DNA from: Jeotgalibacillus soli
GTDB taxonomy: Bacteria; Bacillota; Bacilli; Bacillales; Jeotgalibacillaceae
Length of the DNA stretch: 64,000 nucleotides
Direction of reading: 5' to 3'
Assembly (NCBI RefSeq): GCF_000829435.1
Contig: NZ_JXRP01000009.1
Span: forward strand, 372,001 to 436,000
Of the stretch, positions 27,201 through 34,402 are shown piece by piece (the stretch's first letter is position 1; every line of letters starts with the position of its first letter). The translations under genes and the position numbers were made by a program. The notes under the pieces are model-generated. The model worked only from the letters and a program-made list of their open reading frames with translations, did not search any database and was not told the DNA's origin.

Positions 27201-27336
27201 TCACTGGTGTACTAATGCTTGGCAATGTTTCAAGCTTCATATTGAGGCCAGAATACATCCCGGCTACGGTAACGATAATTGTCAGTAGCCAGATGGCTAG
27301 TTTGTTGTTTAAAGAAAATGAAATAATACGATTCAT
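24235..27336 (-). CDS. RND family efflux permease (SwrC/AcrB-like)
   Basis: A 1033-residue proton-driven exporter with twelve predicted membrane helices and two large extracellular loops (about 35-340 and 560-850). The start SFSLNNKLAIWLLTIIVTVAG and the proton-relay motif in TM4, GRVVDDSIVVIENIFRR, are typical; the second half repeats with LIGIVVTNAIVLIDR. It is most like Gram-positive SwrC, which exports amphipathic compounds such as surfactin; no separate membrane-fusion protein is adjacent. It is divergent from a TetR-family gene. Start at 27336 follows AGGAGGAC. Substrate is inferred only by family. Confidence 0.93.
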   Translation of the reverse strand: MNRIISFSLNNKLAIWLLTIIVTVAGMYSGLNMKLETLPSISTPVITVTTVYPGAAPEEVVEDVTSPIELVLQNQSGVQNISSSSFANVSSVQIEYSYSTDMDQALEDAKIAVDGVSLPDNAQSPDLSRLSFDAFPVFSLSLSAEGSSLTELTELVEGEIVPSLEGIEGVSNVGISGQQLEQIVLTFDEDRLAETGLTQQTVEQIIQGASVEFPLGLFTFTDEQKAVVINGNISNIEQLENLQIPIMPTGAGDPAGASDQPASTPAQNGLPTITLGEIASLELVGEAESISRTNGVESIGVQITKAPEANTVDVVNSSKEMLDELAASENFEWTPVFDQGAPIEQSVKTMLEKAIIGAGFAVLIILLFLRNIKSTIISVISIPLSLLMAVLLLNQLGLTLNIMTLGAMTVAIGRVVDDSIVVIENIFRRMAKTNETLTGKELIKSATKEMFVPIMSSTIVTIAVFLPLGLVEGPVGELFLPFALTVVFALLASLLVSITIVPMMAHWLFKKGIGEKHHDKPSKLANWYQSVLKWTLNHKLVTFGGSVLLLVGSFALVPLIGVSFIPAEEEKMAIVTYNPSPGETESQVEEVVSDAETYFLNQEDVEMVQFSLGGENPMNPGAQNQALFYVGYDDETENFQQVKEQIIVDLQAQSEQGEWVSQDFSSTGASNAISVNVYGETLDEITPMIEEIEAIFQDNEDLTNVGTSIEESYNQYTFVANQERLGELGLSAAQIGMALSQNGQSDPITTIEQDGKKLDVVIQVETSEYATIDDMTSETIITPLGIPVEINELISVEEGESSNTIIKRNGSTYASVNGQVTSDDIGAVQQTLQSAIDDIENPNNLEISFGGVTEQINDSFTQLGLAMLVAIAVVYLVLVITFGGGLAPLAILFSLPFTIVGGLVALWIGGETLSVSALIGALMLIGIVVTNAIVLIDRVIQKEKEGLSVRNALLEAGATRLRPILMTALATIGALVPLAIDSGGGALISRGLGLTVIGGLTSSTLLTLVIVPIVYEFFMNIKARFTKKEQKNS

Positions 27337-27357
27337 CAGAGTCCTCCTTAAGAATAG

Positions 27358-27371
27358 ACCGTCTAGTCGGT
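27358..27371. promoter_or_regulatory. Probable TetR-family operator at the RND promoter
   Basis: ACCGTCTAGTCGGT is a 14-bp dyad (ACCGnCTAGnCGGT) just downstream of the RND promoter's -10 box. The half-site AGTCGGT recurs at 27440-27446, and AGACC recurs as GGTCT near 27465. Binding by the divergent regulator is inferred from location. Confidence 0.55.
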
Positions 27372-27379
27372 TCGTTTAT

Positions 27380-27408
27380 ATAATAAACAAATAATGCTTT
27401 TAAATCAA
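27380..27408 (-). promoter_or_regulatory. RND exporter promoter
   Basis: On the minus strand TTGATT (27408-27403), 17-base spacer, TATTAT (27385-27380), 44 bases before the exporter start codon. Confidence 0.75.
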
Positions 27409-27535
27409 CAAGTATGTATAAATGTTTTTAAAACTAAATAGTCGGTATTTATGTTGACTTGGTGGTCTAATAATTCTTGCTCTAACTTTGTATCATGTGC
27501 GACAATAGAGATACAATAATTAAGGGGACGAAGCA

Positions 27536-28393
27536 ATGAATGAGCGCAAAAAACATTTTATAAAAAATGCGATGAGTCTGTTCGCAGAAAAAGGCTATCA
27601 TACGACGTCTGTGCAAGATATTGTGGAAGCGAGTGAAATGTCTAAGGGTTCTTTTTATCATTATTTTAAATCGAAGGAAGAATTGGTTATTTCAATTTTT
27701 CATTATTATTATGAAGAGATGGACAGAAAAATAAAAGAAGTCGATCAAAATGAAGAGCTAAGCCCAAAAAAACGTTTTGAACTTCAGCTTCTTATGCAAT
27801 TTGAAGAGTTTTTGAATCACAAGGATTTTATTCGAGTACTTATGCAGGAGCAAATGCTAAATATTAGTGATGAGCTGGATCAATTTTTGATAAAAATTCG
27901 GAGAGAAAGTATTCAATGGTATATGAATCAATTGAAGCTTATGTATCCGCATCTAAGCCTGAGTCAGCTGTGGGATGCAACGATTATGCTCGGTGGTATG
28001 ACGAAGGAATATATTATGCTGATTATCATTGAAGGGGTAAAAATCCCCTATAAAAAAGTACCTGGTTTGCTGCTCGACCATATGGATAAGCTAGTGGAAT
28101 CAATTGAACATCATGGTGCTTTGATGGAAGAAGAAGAATTGAGGGAGCTTATCCAAACCAATTTACCGCTGCATGAAAGAGTACAGAATGAACTTAGACA
28201 AGTTATGCAAATGGTTGAGTCTGAAGAAGAACCGCGTCTTTTTGAAATTAGCAGAACGATTGAAGAACAGCTGAGAAACGAACCTGTTCAATGGATGGTC
28301 GTTGCCGGACTAATTGCTTTGCTGGAGGAAGCCATTCAAGATGAAGAAGAGAGAAAGCGTCTTATGGAGCTGCGGCAGCTGTTAACCACTTAA
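27536..28393 (+). CDS. TetR/AcrR family transcriptional regulator
   Basis: A 285-residue regulator. The N-terminal TetR helix-turn-helix (about residues 5-50) includes GYHTTSVQDIVEASEMSKGS and FYHYFKSKEELV. The ligand-binding part is longer than usual for TetR (about 190-210 total) because of an extra acidic, glutamate-rich region after residue 190. It is divergent from the RND exporter gene, the common arrangement for a local repressor. ATG at 27536 follows AAGGGGACG. It ends before a terminator. Confidence 0.9.
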   Translation: MNERKKHFIKNAMSLFAEKGYHTTSVQDIVEASEMSKGSFYHYFKSKEELVISIFHYYYEEMDRKIKEVDQNEELSPKKRFELQLLMQFEEFLNHKDFIRVLMQEQMLNISDELDQFLIKIRRESIQWYMNQLKLMYPHLSLSQLWDATIMLGGMTKEYIMLIIIEGVKIPYKKVPGLLLDHMDKLVESIEHHGALMEEEELRELIQTNLPLHERVQNELRQVMQMVESEEEPRLFEISRTIEEQLRNEPVQWMVVAGLIALLEEAIQDEEERKRLMELRQLLTT

Positions 28394-28418
28394 TATAGAT
28401 CGGTCATAAAATCAGATG

Positions 28419-28454
28419 AAAACAGCGAGTTCAAAAAAGAACTCGCTGTTTTTT
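28419..28454 (+). terminator. Terminator after TetR regulator
   Basis: AAAACAGCGAGTTC and GAACTCGCTGTTTT form a perfect stem around an A6 loop, followed by T residues. Confidence 0.93.
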
Positions 28455-28537
28455 ATCACGTCGATTTACTTGCATCGCCACCATTTTCTCTATAGCATTA
28501 AGATACGAAAATTTAATTACTTTTAAGGAGGTCCCTC

Positions 28538-28822
28538 ATGAAGCCAATCGCAACCCACTCCTATATAATCATTACCCGTCAAATCTCCTGGGAAGAACAG
28601 CATATTATCGAATCTAAGCATGAGATTGTTTTATATGAAAACCGCATTGCGGATCAATCCCAGCTATTTTATTTAAATGAAGTGCTTGATGTGTCATTTA
28701 AATCCATTAATAAAGGATACGGTTTTCTCTACGTTCATACTGTAAAAGGGCTTTTTCCTTATAAGGTCAAAGAGGATCCTAAAGCTTTTATTGAAAAATA
28801 CAAAGAGCTGAGATCGTATTAG
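28538..28822 (+). CDS. Hypothetical small cytoplasmic protein
   Basis: A 94-residue protein with no membrane segment. The composition, with VLYENRIADQSQLFYLNEV, GYGFLYVHTVKGLFPYKV and PKAFIEKYKEL, suggests a beta-rich PH-like fold with a C-terminal helix, as in several small Bacillus proteins, but I cannot name the family. ATG at 28538 follows AAGGAGG at good spacing. It is alone, with more than 800 non-coding bases after it. Confidence 0.72.
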   Translation: MKPIATHSYIIITRQISWEEQHIIESKHEIVLYENRIADQSQLFYLNEVLDVSFKSINKGYGFLYVHTVKGLFPYKVKEDPKAFIEKYKELRSY

Positions 28823-29673
28823 CTCCAAAATAAAACCAGTTATTGTGAAGTATTAAAAGTTTTAATAACAATGCATCGACTGGAGTTTCGTCAGCTTCCT
28901 TCCCCTGGATCTTCAATTGCATCTATCCCAGCTTGTAAAAAACCGCTCGGATTGTATGGCGTTCAAGCGTGACATATTGTATTCTGCTTCAACTCAAGTG
29001 GTGAAATTGTCTTTATTATATGTTCAGCTACACTTTTCTGAAGTCCTTCCGGCAGCCTGCTAGATCACAGTGCATTTTAAATGAACAGAAATATTTTCAA
29101 TAAATTACCCAAAACTTTCTTCAATAAGTTGAAGCATGGTAAAAGAAGATAAATATAATAAATTCAGGAAAAATGAACGATCACTCATATAAATTATCAC
29201 AAATATGTAGTAAAATAAAAGTAACCTTGTAACAAAGCAAATAATTGATAGCGCTAACAAAATGATGTTTATTTTTAGTCGTGTTTACAAGCGTAAAGAC
29301 CAAGCTATTTGCAGCTCGCTTTGACATAGCCGCTATAATACGAGACAATAGAAGGATACATTCTTGCAGATGAATGCAAGTTGATTTGTGCCGATATCAT
29401 GACTGACTGCCATCCAAAAGCAGTGGTGAAGATAGATGAATTCCGTTAAACAGAGACCTATTATCAATATGATTTGATAGTTGTCCCTAGGTACCCTACG
29501 AAACTGCAGCCTTCTTACGAGACCTTTTATAACGATGTCTAACGACGAGTGAAAGGATCAATGTTTATATAGAAAGAAAAAACTTGCTCATTCAACAACG
29601 AAGAAAGAGAAAAGAATACAAGTAAAATGTGAAAGGATCAAAGGGGTTAGAGGGAAACAAGGGAGGGATCTTT
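28823..29673. other. Long gap without an intact gene
   Basis: About 850 bases hold no credible open reading frame. On the minus strand near 28880-29040 short protein-like stretches occur in all three frames, broken by stops, and on the plus strand 29345-29448 one frame gives a 33-residue protein-like stretch ending DEFR. These may be remnants of decayed genes, but I cannot identify a parent family. No clear promoter for the response regulator is seen. Confidence 0.5.
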
Positions 29674-30357
29674 ATGCAGCGGATCATGATTGTTGAGGAC
29701 AATGCTGATCTTCGCACAAAACTGACTGAAAGAGTTAGAGGGATTGGGTACGAGCCTATTCCTGTTACAGACTTTGAGCGTATTCTGGAGCTTTTTATTG
29801 AAGAAAAGCCAGACTTAGTCTTGCTCGACGTGGATCTTCCTTTTTTTGATGGCTATTATTGGTGCCGTCAGATTAGAGCGTATTCTCAATGCCCGGTGAT
29901 TTATTTAAATGGAGACGAAGGTAGCAGAACAAACCATGAAACGGCTCAAAAGCGTGAAAATAGTGATACACTTGTACAACCGTTTTCAACAGAGATATTA
30001 ACCACAGCGTTAAGAGATCAATTGACTAAAGCTTACGGCTCCAAGAATGAGCATGAAAAATTAATCCAATTTAAAGGTTTAAAACTCTTTGCGAAGCGAT
30101 CAGAGCTGTATTTTGATAATAGAAGTGAAAAACTGTCAAAAAACGAAGCGGCATTGCTTGAAATACTGATTACCCGGGGGGAGCAAGTAACAAGCAGGGC
30201 AAGCTTAATCGACTCTATTCAAGAAAATGGAATTGAAATAGATGACCATATGTTAAATGTATATATTAGGCGCGTCCGTCATCGACTTACGAGTTTAGGC
30301 GTAAGCAATATGCTTGAAAGGGTAGAAAGAGTTGGCTATCGCATGAAAAGGCAGTAA
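29674..30357 (+). CDS. Orphan BceR-like response regulator with atypical receiver
   Basis: A 227-residue OmpR/BceR-type protein. The receiver (1-115) keeps the acidic pair E8-D9 and the phospho-acceptor aspartate D52 in LLDVDLPFFDGYYWCR, a BceR-type motif. The conserved Ser/Thr after strand 4 is Asn79 (VIYLN) and the conserved Lys before Pro-Phe is Gln102 (LVQPF). The winged-helix output domain (about 130-225) ends ERVGYRMKRQ. There is no histidine kinase and no Bce-type ABC transporter nearby. ATG at 29674 follows GGGAGGGAT. Output may be phosphorylation-independent; this is inference. Confidence 0.85.
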   Translation: MQRIMIVEDNADLRTKLTERVRGIGYEPIPVTDFERILELFIEEKPDLVLLDVDLPFFDGYYWCRQIRAYSQCPVIYLNGDEGSRTNHETAQKRENSDTLVQPFSTEILTTALRDQLTKAYGSKNEHEKLIQFKGLKLFAKRSELYFDNRSEKLSKNEAALLEILITRGEQVTSRASLIDSIQENGIEIDDHMLNVYIRRVRHRLTSLGVSNMLERVERVGYRMKRQ

Positions 30358-30451
30358 GAAGTGAACCTATATTTATAGAGGGACTTTCACTGATAAGTTC
30401 CGAACGGCTGTGTTGATGGATTCATTGTTAACATTGACTAAGTTAACAGAT

Positions 30452-30493
30452 AAAAAGCAATTTCTTGTCATTTGCGACAAGAAATTGCTTTTT
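30452..30493. terminator. Terminator-like perfect hairpin
   Basis: AAAAAGCAATTTCTTGTC is followed by ATTTGC and its exact complement, an 18-bp stem with A and T flanks. It can end transcription from the response regulator. Confidence 0.9.
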
Positions 30494-30720
30494 AGATCGA
30501 TTGATGAGAATTACAGTATTATGATAATGTTCGAGCAATAAGTGAATGAATAAAACAATTACACAGAAGCTCTTTTATTTTCAGTAAACGTTTAAAGAGG
30601 CCATAAAAGTGTCCGAAAAGAAATATCTACTGGAATAAAGCGGATAATATAAAGAGATTTTCACTGCTGAAGAGAGAATTACTATTTACAATAATGCTTA
30701 ACTTTGGCTTAAAATATCCT

Positions 30721-30781
30721 GCTCATATGGGAGCAACCTTACGGAATAATGGCCATTTGGCTCCTTTTGGGAGCTTTTTTA
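30721..30781 (+). promoter_or_regulatory. Possible attenuator before the EamA transporter
   Basis: GCTCATATGGGAGC (30721-30734) and GCTCCTTTTGGGAGC followed by T6 (30760-30780) can each fold as hairpins, and their GAGC/GCTC arms are interchangeable, so alternative pairing is possible. It lies 86 bases before the transporter start. No known riboswitch aptamer is recognisable upstream; it may be a simple terminator. Confidence 0.4.
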
Positions 30782-30866
30782 TTTGCTAGTTCCTTACCAA
30801 CAATGGCAATTGATCTATAGCGTTAAAAGATTCATCATAGAGACCGCTAGCTGGAGGGAAGTATAT

Positions 30867-31763
30867 ATGTCGCGTTTATATGGAGCACTAATTGCTTTAA
30901 GTTTAATTTGGGGCTTATCCTTTGTTTTTATTAAATGGCTGGTGGAGCCGGCCGGGGTTTGGGGAACGGTCTTTTTGAGGTGTATGGCAGGAGCCTTAAT
31001 TTTACTGCCGATTCTTTGGGTGAAGCGGAAGCAAATAAGACGGCCGATTCCTTGGAAAGCGCTGATCCTTGTTGGTATTTTTAATGCAGGCCTGCCCTGG
31101 GGACTCATTGCTTTAAGTGAGACGCAAATCAACAGCAATACAGCAGCAGTACTTAATGCCCTTACACCCATTTGTACCGGATTGATCGGTTTTTTATTTT
31201 TTTCGATCGAACTGTCACGCAGACAGTGGGGAGGTATTATCATTGGCTTTGCCGGGATTTTAGTGCTGATGGAATTTAGTGTGAGTCAGCTGTTTAGTCA
31301 TGGCTTTGTAGGGGTGGGGACCATGATTTTGGCAGCTCTATGCTACGGCTTTGCATCTCAATATACGAGAAAATACGTGAAGGACGCTGGCGTGCTTTTG
31401 ATCACAATCTATTCCTTGGTCGTAGGAGGGATAGTGGGATTGGTTGGAATATGGTTTTCAGGACCTATTCATTTAACAGGCACGTTTGATCCTTTATTTA
31501 TCCTTTCCGTAATTGGGTTAGGCTGCTTTGGTTCAGGCATTGCTCATCTATTGTTTTATTACATGCTTACAAAGGGCAGTCCTGAATTTGCCACTACAGT
31601 CACCTATTTAGTTCCGATCACAGCCATGATTTGGGGATCGGTTCTGCTGAATGAATCAATAAGTGCAAATCTTGCTATAGGCTTGATGATTATCTTTTTT
31701 GGTGTCTATATAGCGACAAAGAAACCGAGGAAGAATGCTCGCAGCGTTGCTTATGAGAGCTAG
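30867..31763 (+). CDS. EamA/DMT-family metabolite exporter
   Basis: A 298-residue membrane protein with ten predicted helices in two EamA repeats (about 5-135 and 150-285). The start YGALIALSLIWGLSFVFIKW and the ends of both repeats (LNALTPICTGLIGFLFF, YLVPITAMIWGSVLLNE) are typical. Family members move amino acids, nucleosides or drugs; the substrate cannot be read. ATG at 30867 follows TGGAGGGAAG; an upstream in-frame start at 30783 adds a non-hydrophobic leader and is unlikely. It is followed by a GNAT gene after 38 bases. Confidence 0.9.
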   Translation: MSRLYGALIALSLIWGLSFVFIKWLVEPAGVWGTVFLRCMAGALILLPILWVKRKQIRRPIPWKALILVGIFNAGLPWGLIALSETQINSNTAAVLNALTPICTGLIGFLFFSIELSRRQWGGIIIGFAGILVLMEFSVSQLFSHGFVGVGTMILAALCYGFASQYTRKYVKDAGVLLITIYSLVVGGIVGLVGIWFSGPIHLTGTFDPLFILSVIGLGCFGSGIAHLLFYYMLTKGSPEFATTVTYLVPITAMIWGSVLLNESISANLAIGLMIIFFGVYIATKKPRKNARSVAYES

Positions 31764-31801
31764 GTCAAATCGATAGAATACATAGAAGGGATGTCATTCG
31801 T

Positions 31802-32284
31802 ATGATCAATCTAAAAAAATATAATGGAGAGCTTCATAGAAAATCCGTGGAAAATTTCATGCTTCCGCCTGAACAAGCAGCCTTTACTGCCCACCCGAAA
31901 GAGGCGCTGGAGGCCTGCAAAATCGATCCGGCAAGGCTGCCTATGGTTGTGGAATCGAATGAAGGGGCAGTAGGCTTTTTTGTGCTGCATAAAGGGGATG
32001 GACCGCGCCCCTACACAAAGGATCCAAATGCAATATTATTGAGAGCCTTTTCGATTGATTATCACGAACAGGGAAAGGGCTATGCAACGATGGCTATGCA
32101 GGAAGTTGTTGAATTTGTACGCAGCAATGATCCCGCTGTCTCCCGGATTGTATTAGGAGTGAATCTGCAAAACAAACACGCGCAGAGAGTGTATGAAAAA
32201 GCAGGATTTATCGATACGGGAGAACAATATATCGGGAAACATGGGCCTCAGCATATTTTTTCTTACCGTTTGAAAAAAGAGTGA
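31802..32284 (+). CDS. GNAT family N-acetyltransferase
   Basis: A 160-residue acetyltransferase. The acetyl-CoA pyrophosphate loop region reads YHEQGKGYATMAMQEVVEF, and the following strand-helix VLGVNLQNKHAQRVYEKAGF is the usual motif B region. ATG at 31802 has AGAAGGGA upstream. It may be co-transcribed with the EamA transporter, a frequent pairing. Acceptor substrate unknown. Confidence 0.9.
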   Translation: MINLKKYNGELHRKSVENFMLPPEQAAFTAHPKEALEACKIDPARLPMVVESNEGAVGFFVLHKGDGPRPYTKDPNAILLRAFSIDYHEQGKGYATMAMQEVVEFVRSNDPAVSRIVLGVNLQNKHAQRVYEKAGFIDTGEQYIGKHGPQHIFSYRLKKE

Positions 32285-32325
32285 TTTATTGAAACTTTAG
32301 TGAGTGAAAAATCGTATAGAAGGCA

Positions 32326-32400
32326 GAGGGGGGGAGCCAGATTAAAGAAGTATACCAACAGAGGGGGGGGAGCCAGATTAAAGAAGTATACCAACAGAGG
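32326..32400 (+). repeat. 36-bp tandem duplication with G7/G8 runs over a gene start
   Basis: The block AGCCAGATTAAAGAAGTATA plus CCAACAGAGG occurs twice with a 36-base period (AGCCAG at 32335 and 32371), preceded by runs of seven and eight G. The unit is a whole number of codons and stays open in the frame of the following membrane protein gene. It contains the only apparent ribosome binding site. Confidence 0.85.
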
Positions 32401-33177
32401 GCTAGACGCTCTTTAATCATAGGTGCTGCTATTGCCGTGGCCGTTTTAGCGATTGCGCTGATCGTTCAAGCGAAGTGGGTGCTTAATCTGTTTGCTCCGT
32501 TTATGATGATGCTCCTTACTCCATACCTCCATTATAGCAGCAAAGCAAAAAATATACTGCTTGCAGAAGGAGCGGCAGAGAAAGAAGGAAGGTCCGTTCT
32601 TGATGAGAATGAATGGATTTTAAAAAGAGATTCAGGTTTTTTTAATGAATTTAAGTTTGTGAATCATTGTGGAGAGTACATAGGCTCGTTAAGGCCAGTG
32701 AATGTGCCTAGATGGATGTATTTCGCTGGAGCCATTATTAATCGATCGGAACAATTTTTTTCGGTTGCACATGGAATTTTTGATTCACATGGAAGACCAG
32801 TGACGGCTTATCGAGCGAAGAAATCCCATAAAATGACTACGCTTGAAATTCGTAATGAGCATGGTGTAACAGTAGGTTTTTATGAGGAACAGCGCTACAA
32901 GTCATTAATTAAGGCAAAGGGTGTATTAATGAATGCCAATCGAGAGGTGATTTTGGAGGCTTCGACAAGCAGCATGGCTGGTGATTTCAATCTGACGGAT
33001 GAGAATGACCGTTTTTTTGCATCCTACCGTCATGGTTTTTTTGACTACGCAATGGCGGAGCCCTTTAAAAATGATCAGACAACCAATCAACTTGTGAAGG
33101 TTGGAAAGGATTTAACAAGAGACGAAAAGGTGCTTTTAGCTGCTCTGATTTGTTATTGGATGAGAAACATATATTAA
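32377..33177 (+). CDS. Membrane-anchored protein, possible LURP/Tubby-like fold
   Basis: The C-terminal 180 residues form a beta-rich soluble domain (WILKRDSGFFNEFKFV, FFSVAHGIFDSHGRPVTAY, SYRHGFFDYAMAEPF) that recalls LURP-one/Tubby-type proteins; this is a weak resemblance. The N-terminus has basic residues QQRARRS and one or two membrane helices (LIIGAAIAVAVLAIALIV). Start is uncertain. GTG at 32437 lacks a ribosome site and cuts into the helix; an ATT at 32377, 6 bases after the G8 run, would include the charged flank, and ATT at 32341 is the duplicate. Coordinates here use ATT 32377 (266 residues). Confidence 0.6.
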   Translation: MKEVYQQRARRSLIIGAAIAVAVLAIALIVQAKWVLNLFAPFMMMLLTPYLHYSSKAKNILLAEGAAEKEGRSVLDENEWILKRDSGFFNEFKFVNHCGEYIGSLRPVNVPRWMYFAGAIINRSEQFFSVAHGIFDSHGRPVTAYRAKKSHKMTTLEIRNEHGVTVGFYEEQRYKSLIKAKGVLMNANREVILEASTSSMAGDFNLTDENDRFFASYRHGFFDYAMAEPFKNDQTTNQLVKVGKDLTRDEKVLLAALICYWMRNIY

Positions 33178-33180
33178 GAC

Positions 33181-33867
33181 CTATGCAGATTTCTTCTGTG
33201 CCCTCTCAGCCTCAAGAAATAAAGCTTGATGACGCTTATGCATCATGACCCAGATCAAAACCATAATGGAAAACAGGTTTAATAGAGCAAGTGAAATAAT
33301 CGTCATTCTAAGCGGAAAAATATCGCCAAGGAACCCGGCAAGCAAAACGAACAGAATTTGTCCGGCGCTTTGAACCAAGCCGTAAAAGCTTGTTACTCTT
33401 CCCATGATCTTAATGGGTACATGCTGCTGATAAAAGGTTGTCTATCCCGTGTTAGCAAAGGAATTAAAGAAGCCAAGGATCACGAAGCCGGCGGCAATCA
33501 TCGAAAACGAAGTTCCAAACGAGTATAGTAAATATCCTGCTGCGGTCATCAGCAGTCCGCTTCCAAATAAAAAACGAATGGAAAGCTTTTTTGAAAAAAA
33601 GGCGATCGTCGTAGCCGCTGTAATTGCTCCAATGCCTGTAATACTTATGAGCAAGCTGTATTGAACTTCTGAAAGTCCAACGACACTTTGTGTAAAAACG
33701 GCCTCCTGGGTATCCGTTGCAAAGGTTGTCATCAATGTACCTAAATATAGACCGAGTATGAGCATAAAAATAGGGGTTTTTTTGCCAAAGGAGTAGACAG
33801 TTATTGTGTCTTCCTTAATTGCAGAAAGAGACAAGGGTGATCTAGAAACAGTATATAAAATCACCAA
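33181..33867 (-). pseudogene. MFS transporter remnant, C-terminal half with nonsense codon
   Basis: Two in-phase segments, 33442-33867 and 33181-33405, read as the second half of a major facilitator transporter (YLGTLMTTFATDTQEAVF, SIRFLFGSGLLMTAAGYLLY, then MGRVTSFYGLVQSAGQIL). They are split only by a TAG in FANTG-stop-TTFYQQ, and the first six helices are missing. Upstream, another frame reads as an unrelated or rearranged N-terminus, so a deletion is likely as well. No ribosome site precedes it. It is not expected to give a working transporter. Confidence 0.82.
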
Positions 33868-33979
33868 GCTCTGAGATTCCTACACCTCCTAATAAAAGAG
33901 CAGGAAACGCCATTTCCTCCAAAAGCTGCTCATATTTATCACTGTCCCTTCCTGGAATTGCCACTTTATTAAACTCCAT
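33842..33979 (-). pseudogene. Short chimeric remnant upstream of the MFS fragment
   Basis: A 45-codon frame starting MEFNKVAIPGRDSDKYEQLL and running through FPALLLGGVGISELGDFIY before a stop. The beginning resembles a sugar-phosphate isomerase type sequence and the end an MFS first helix (GISELGDFIY); I cannot assign it. It overlaps the MFS fragment in another frame. Most likely decayed coding sequence. Confidence 0.4.
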
Positions 33980-34072
33980 TTGACAAAAGCATTCTAGATC
34001 CCTTCAATATAAAACATGCAATATTGACGTTTTTATGATGGATGAAAAGACGATACCCAATTAAATTATTGG

Positions 34073-34101
34073 TTGCGTATTGAATGAATGCTCCGTATAA
34101 T
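34073..34101 (+). promoter_or_regulatory. argS promoter
   Basis: TTGCGT (34073-34078), 17-base spacer, TATAAT (34096-34101), immediately before the T-box leader. Confidence 0.75.
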
Positions 34102-34107
34102 AAGTAA

Positions 34108-34379
34108 AAATTATACTTTTACGATCGATGAACAAGAGAGTATGGCAAAGTACATGCAAAAAGCGAGCCGGGGATGGTGAAAGCCTGGTGCAGCAGCTTT
34201 GTCTGAAACGCACTTGCGAGATGTACGCTGAACGAATGGAGTAGGCGTCACCGGATAAAGCGTCCGTTATTTGCTTAGAGTTGGTATTCATCATTTTTTG
34301 CTGATGAATGCAATTGGAGTGGTACCGCGGGCCTAAACACCCGTCTCCTGCATAGCAGCAGGAGACGGGTGTTTTTTTA
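34108..34379 (+). ncRNA. T-box leader (arginine, specifier CGC) of argS
   Basis: The leader ends with the T-box sequence AATTGGAGTGGTACCGCGG (34312-34330), followed by the terminator ACACCCGTCTCCTGC / GCAGGAGACGGGTGT plus T7 (34337-34378). Stem I is closed by GTACATGCAA pairing with TTGCG...ATGTAC, with a distal loop GGATGGTGAAAGCC. The specifier loop on the 3' side reads GTCTGAAACGCAC and contains CGC, an arginine codon (34209-34211), matching the downstream gene. Uncharged tRNA-Arg would permit read-through. Confidence 0.88.
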
Positions 34380-34402
34380 TGGAAAAAGGGGGGAATGTAA
34401 CC

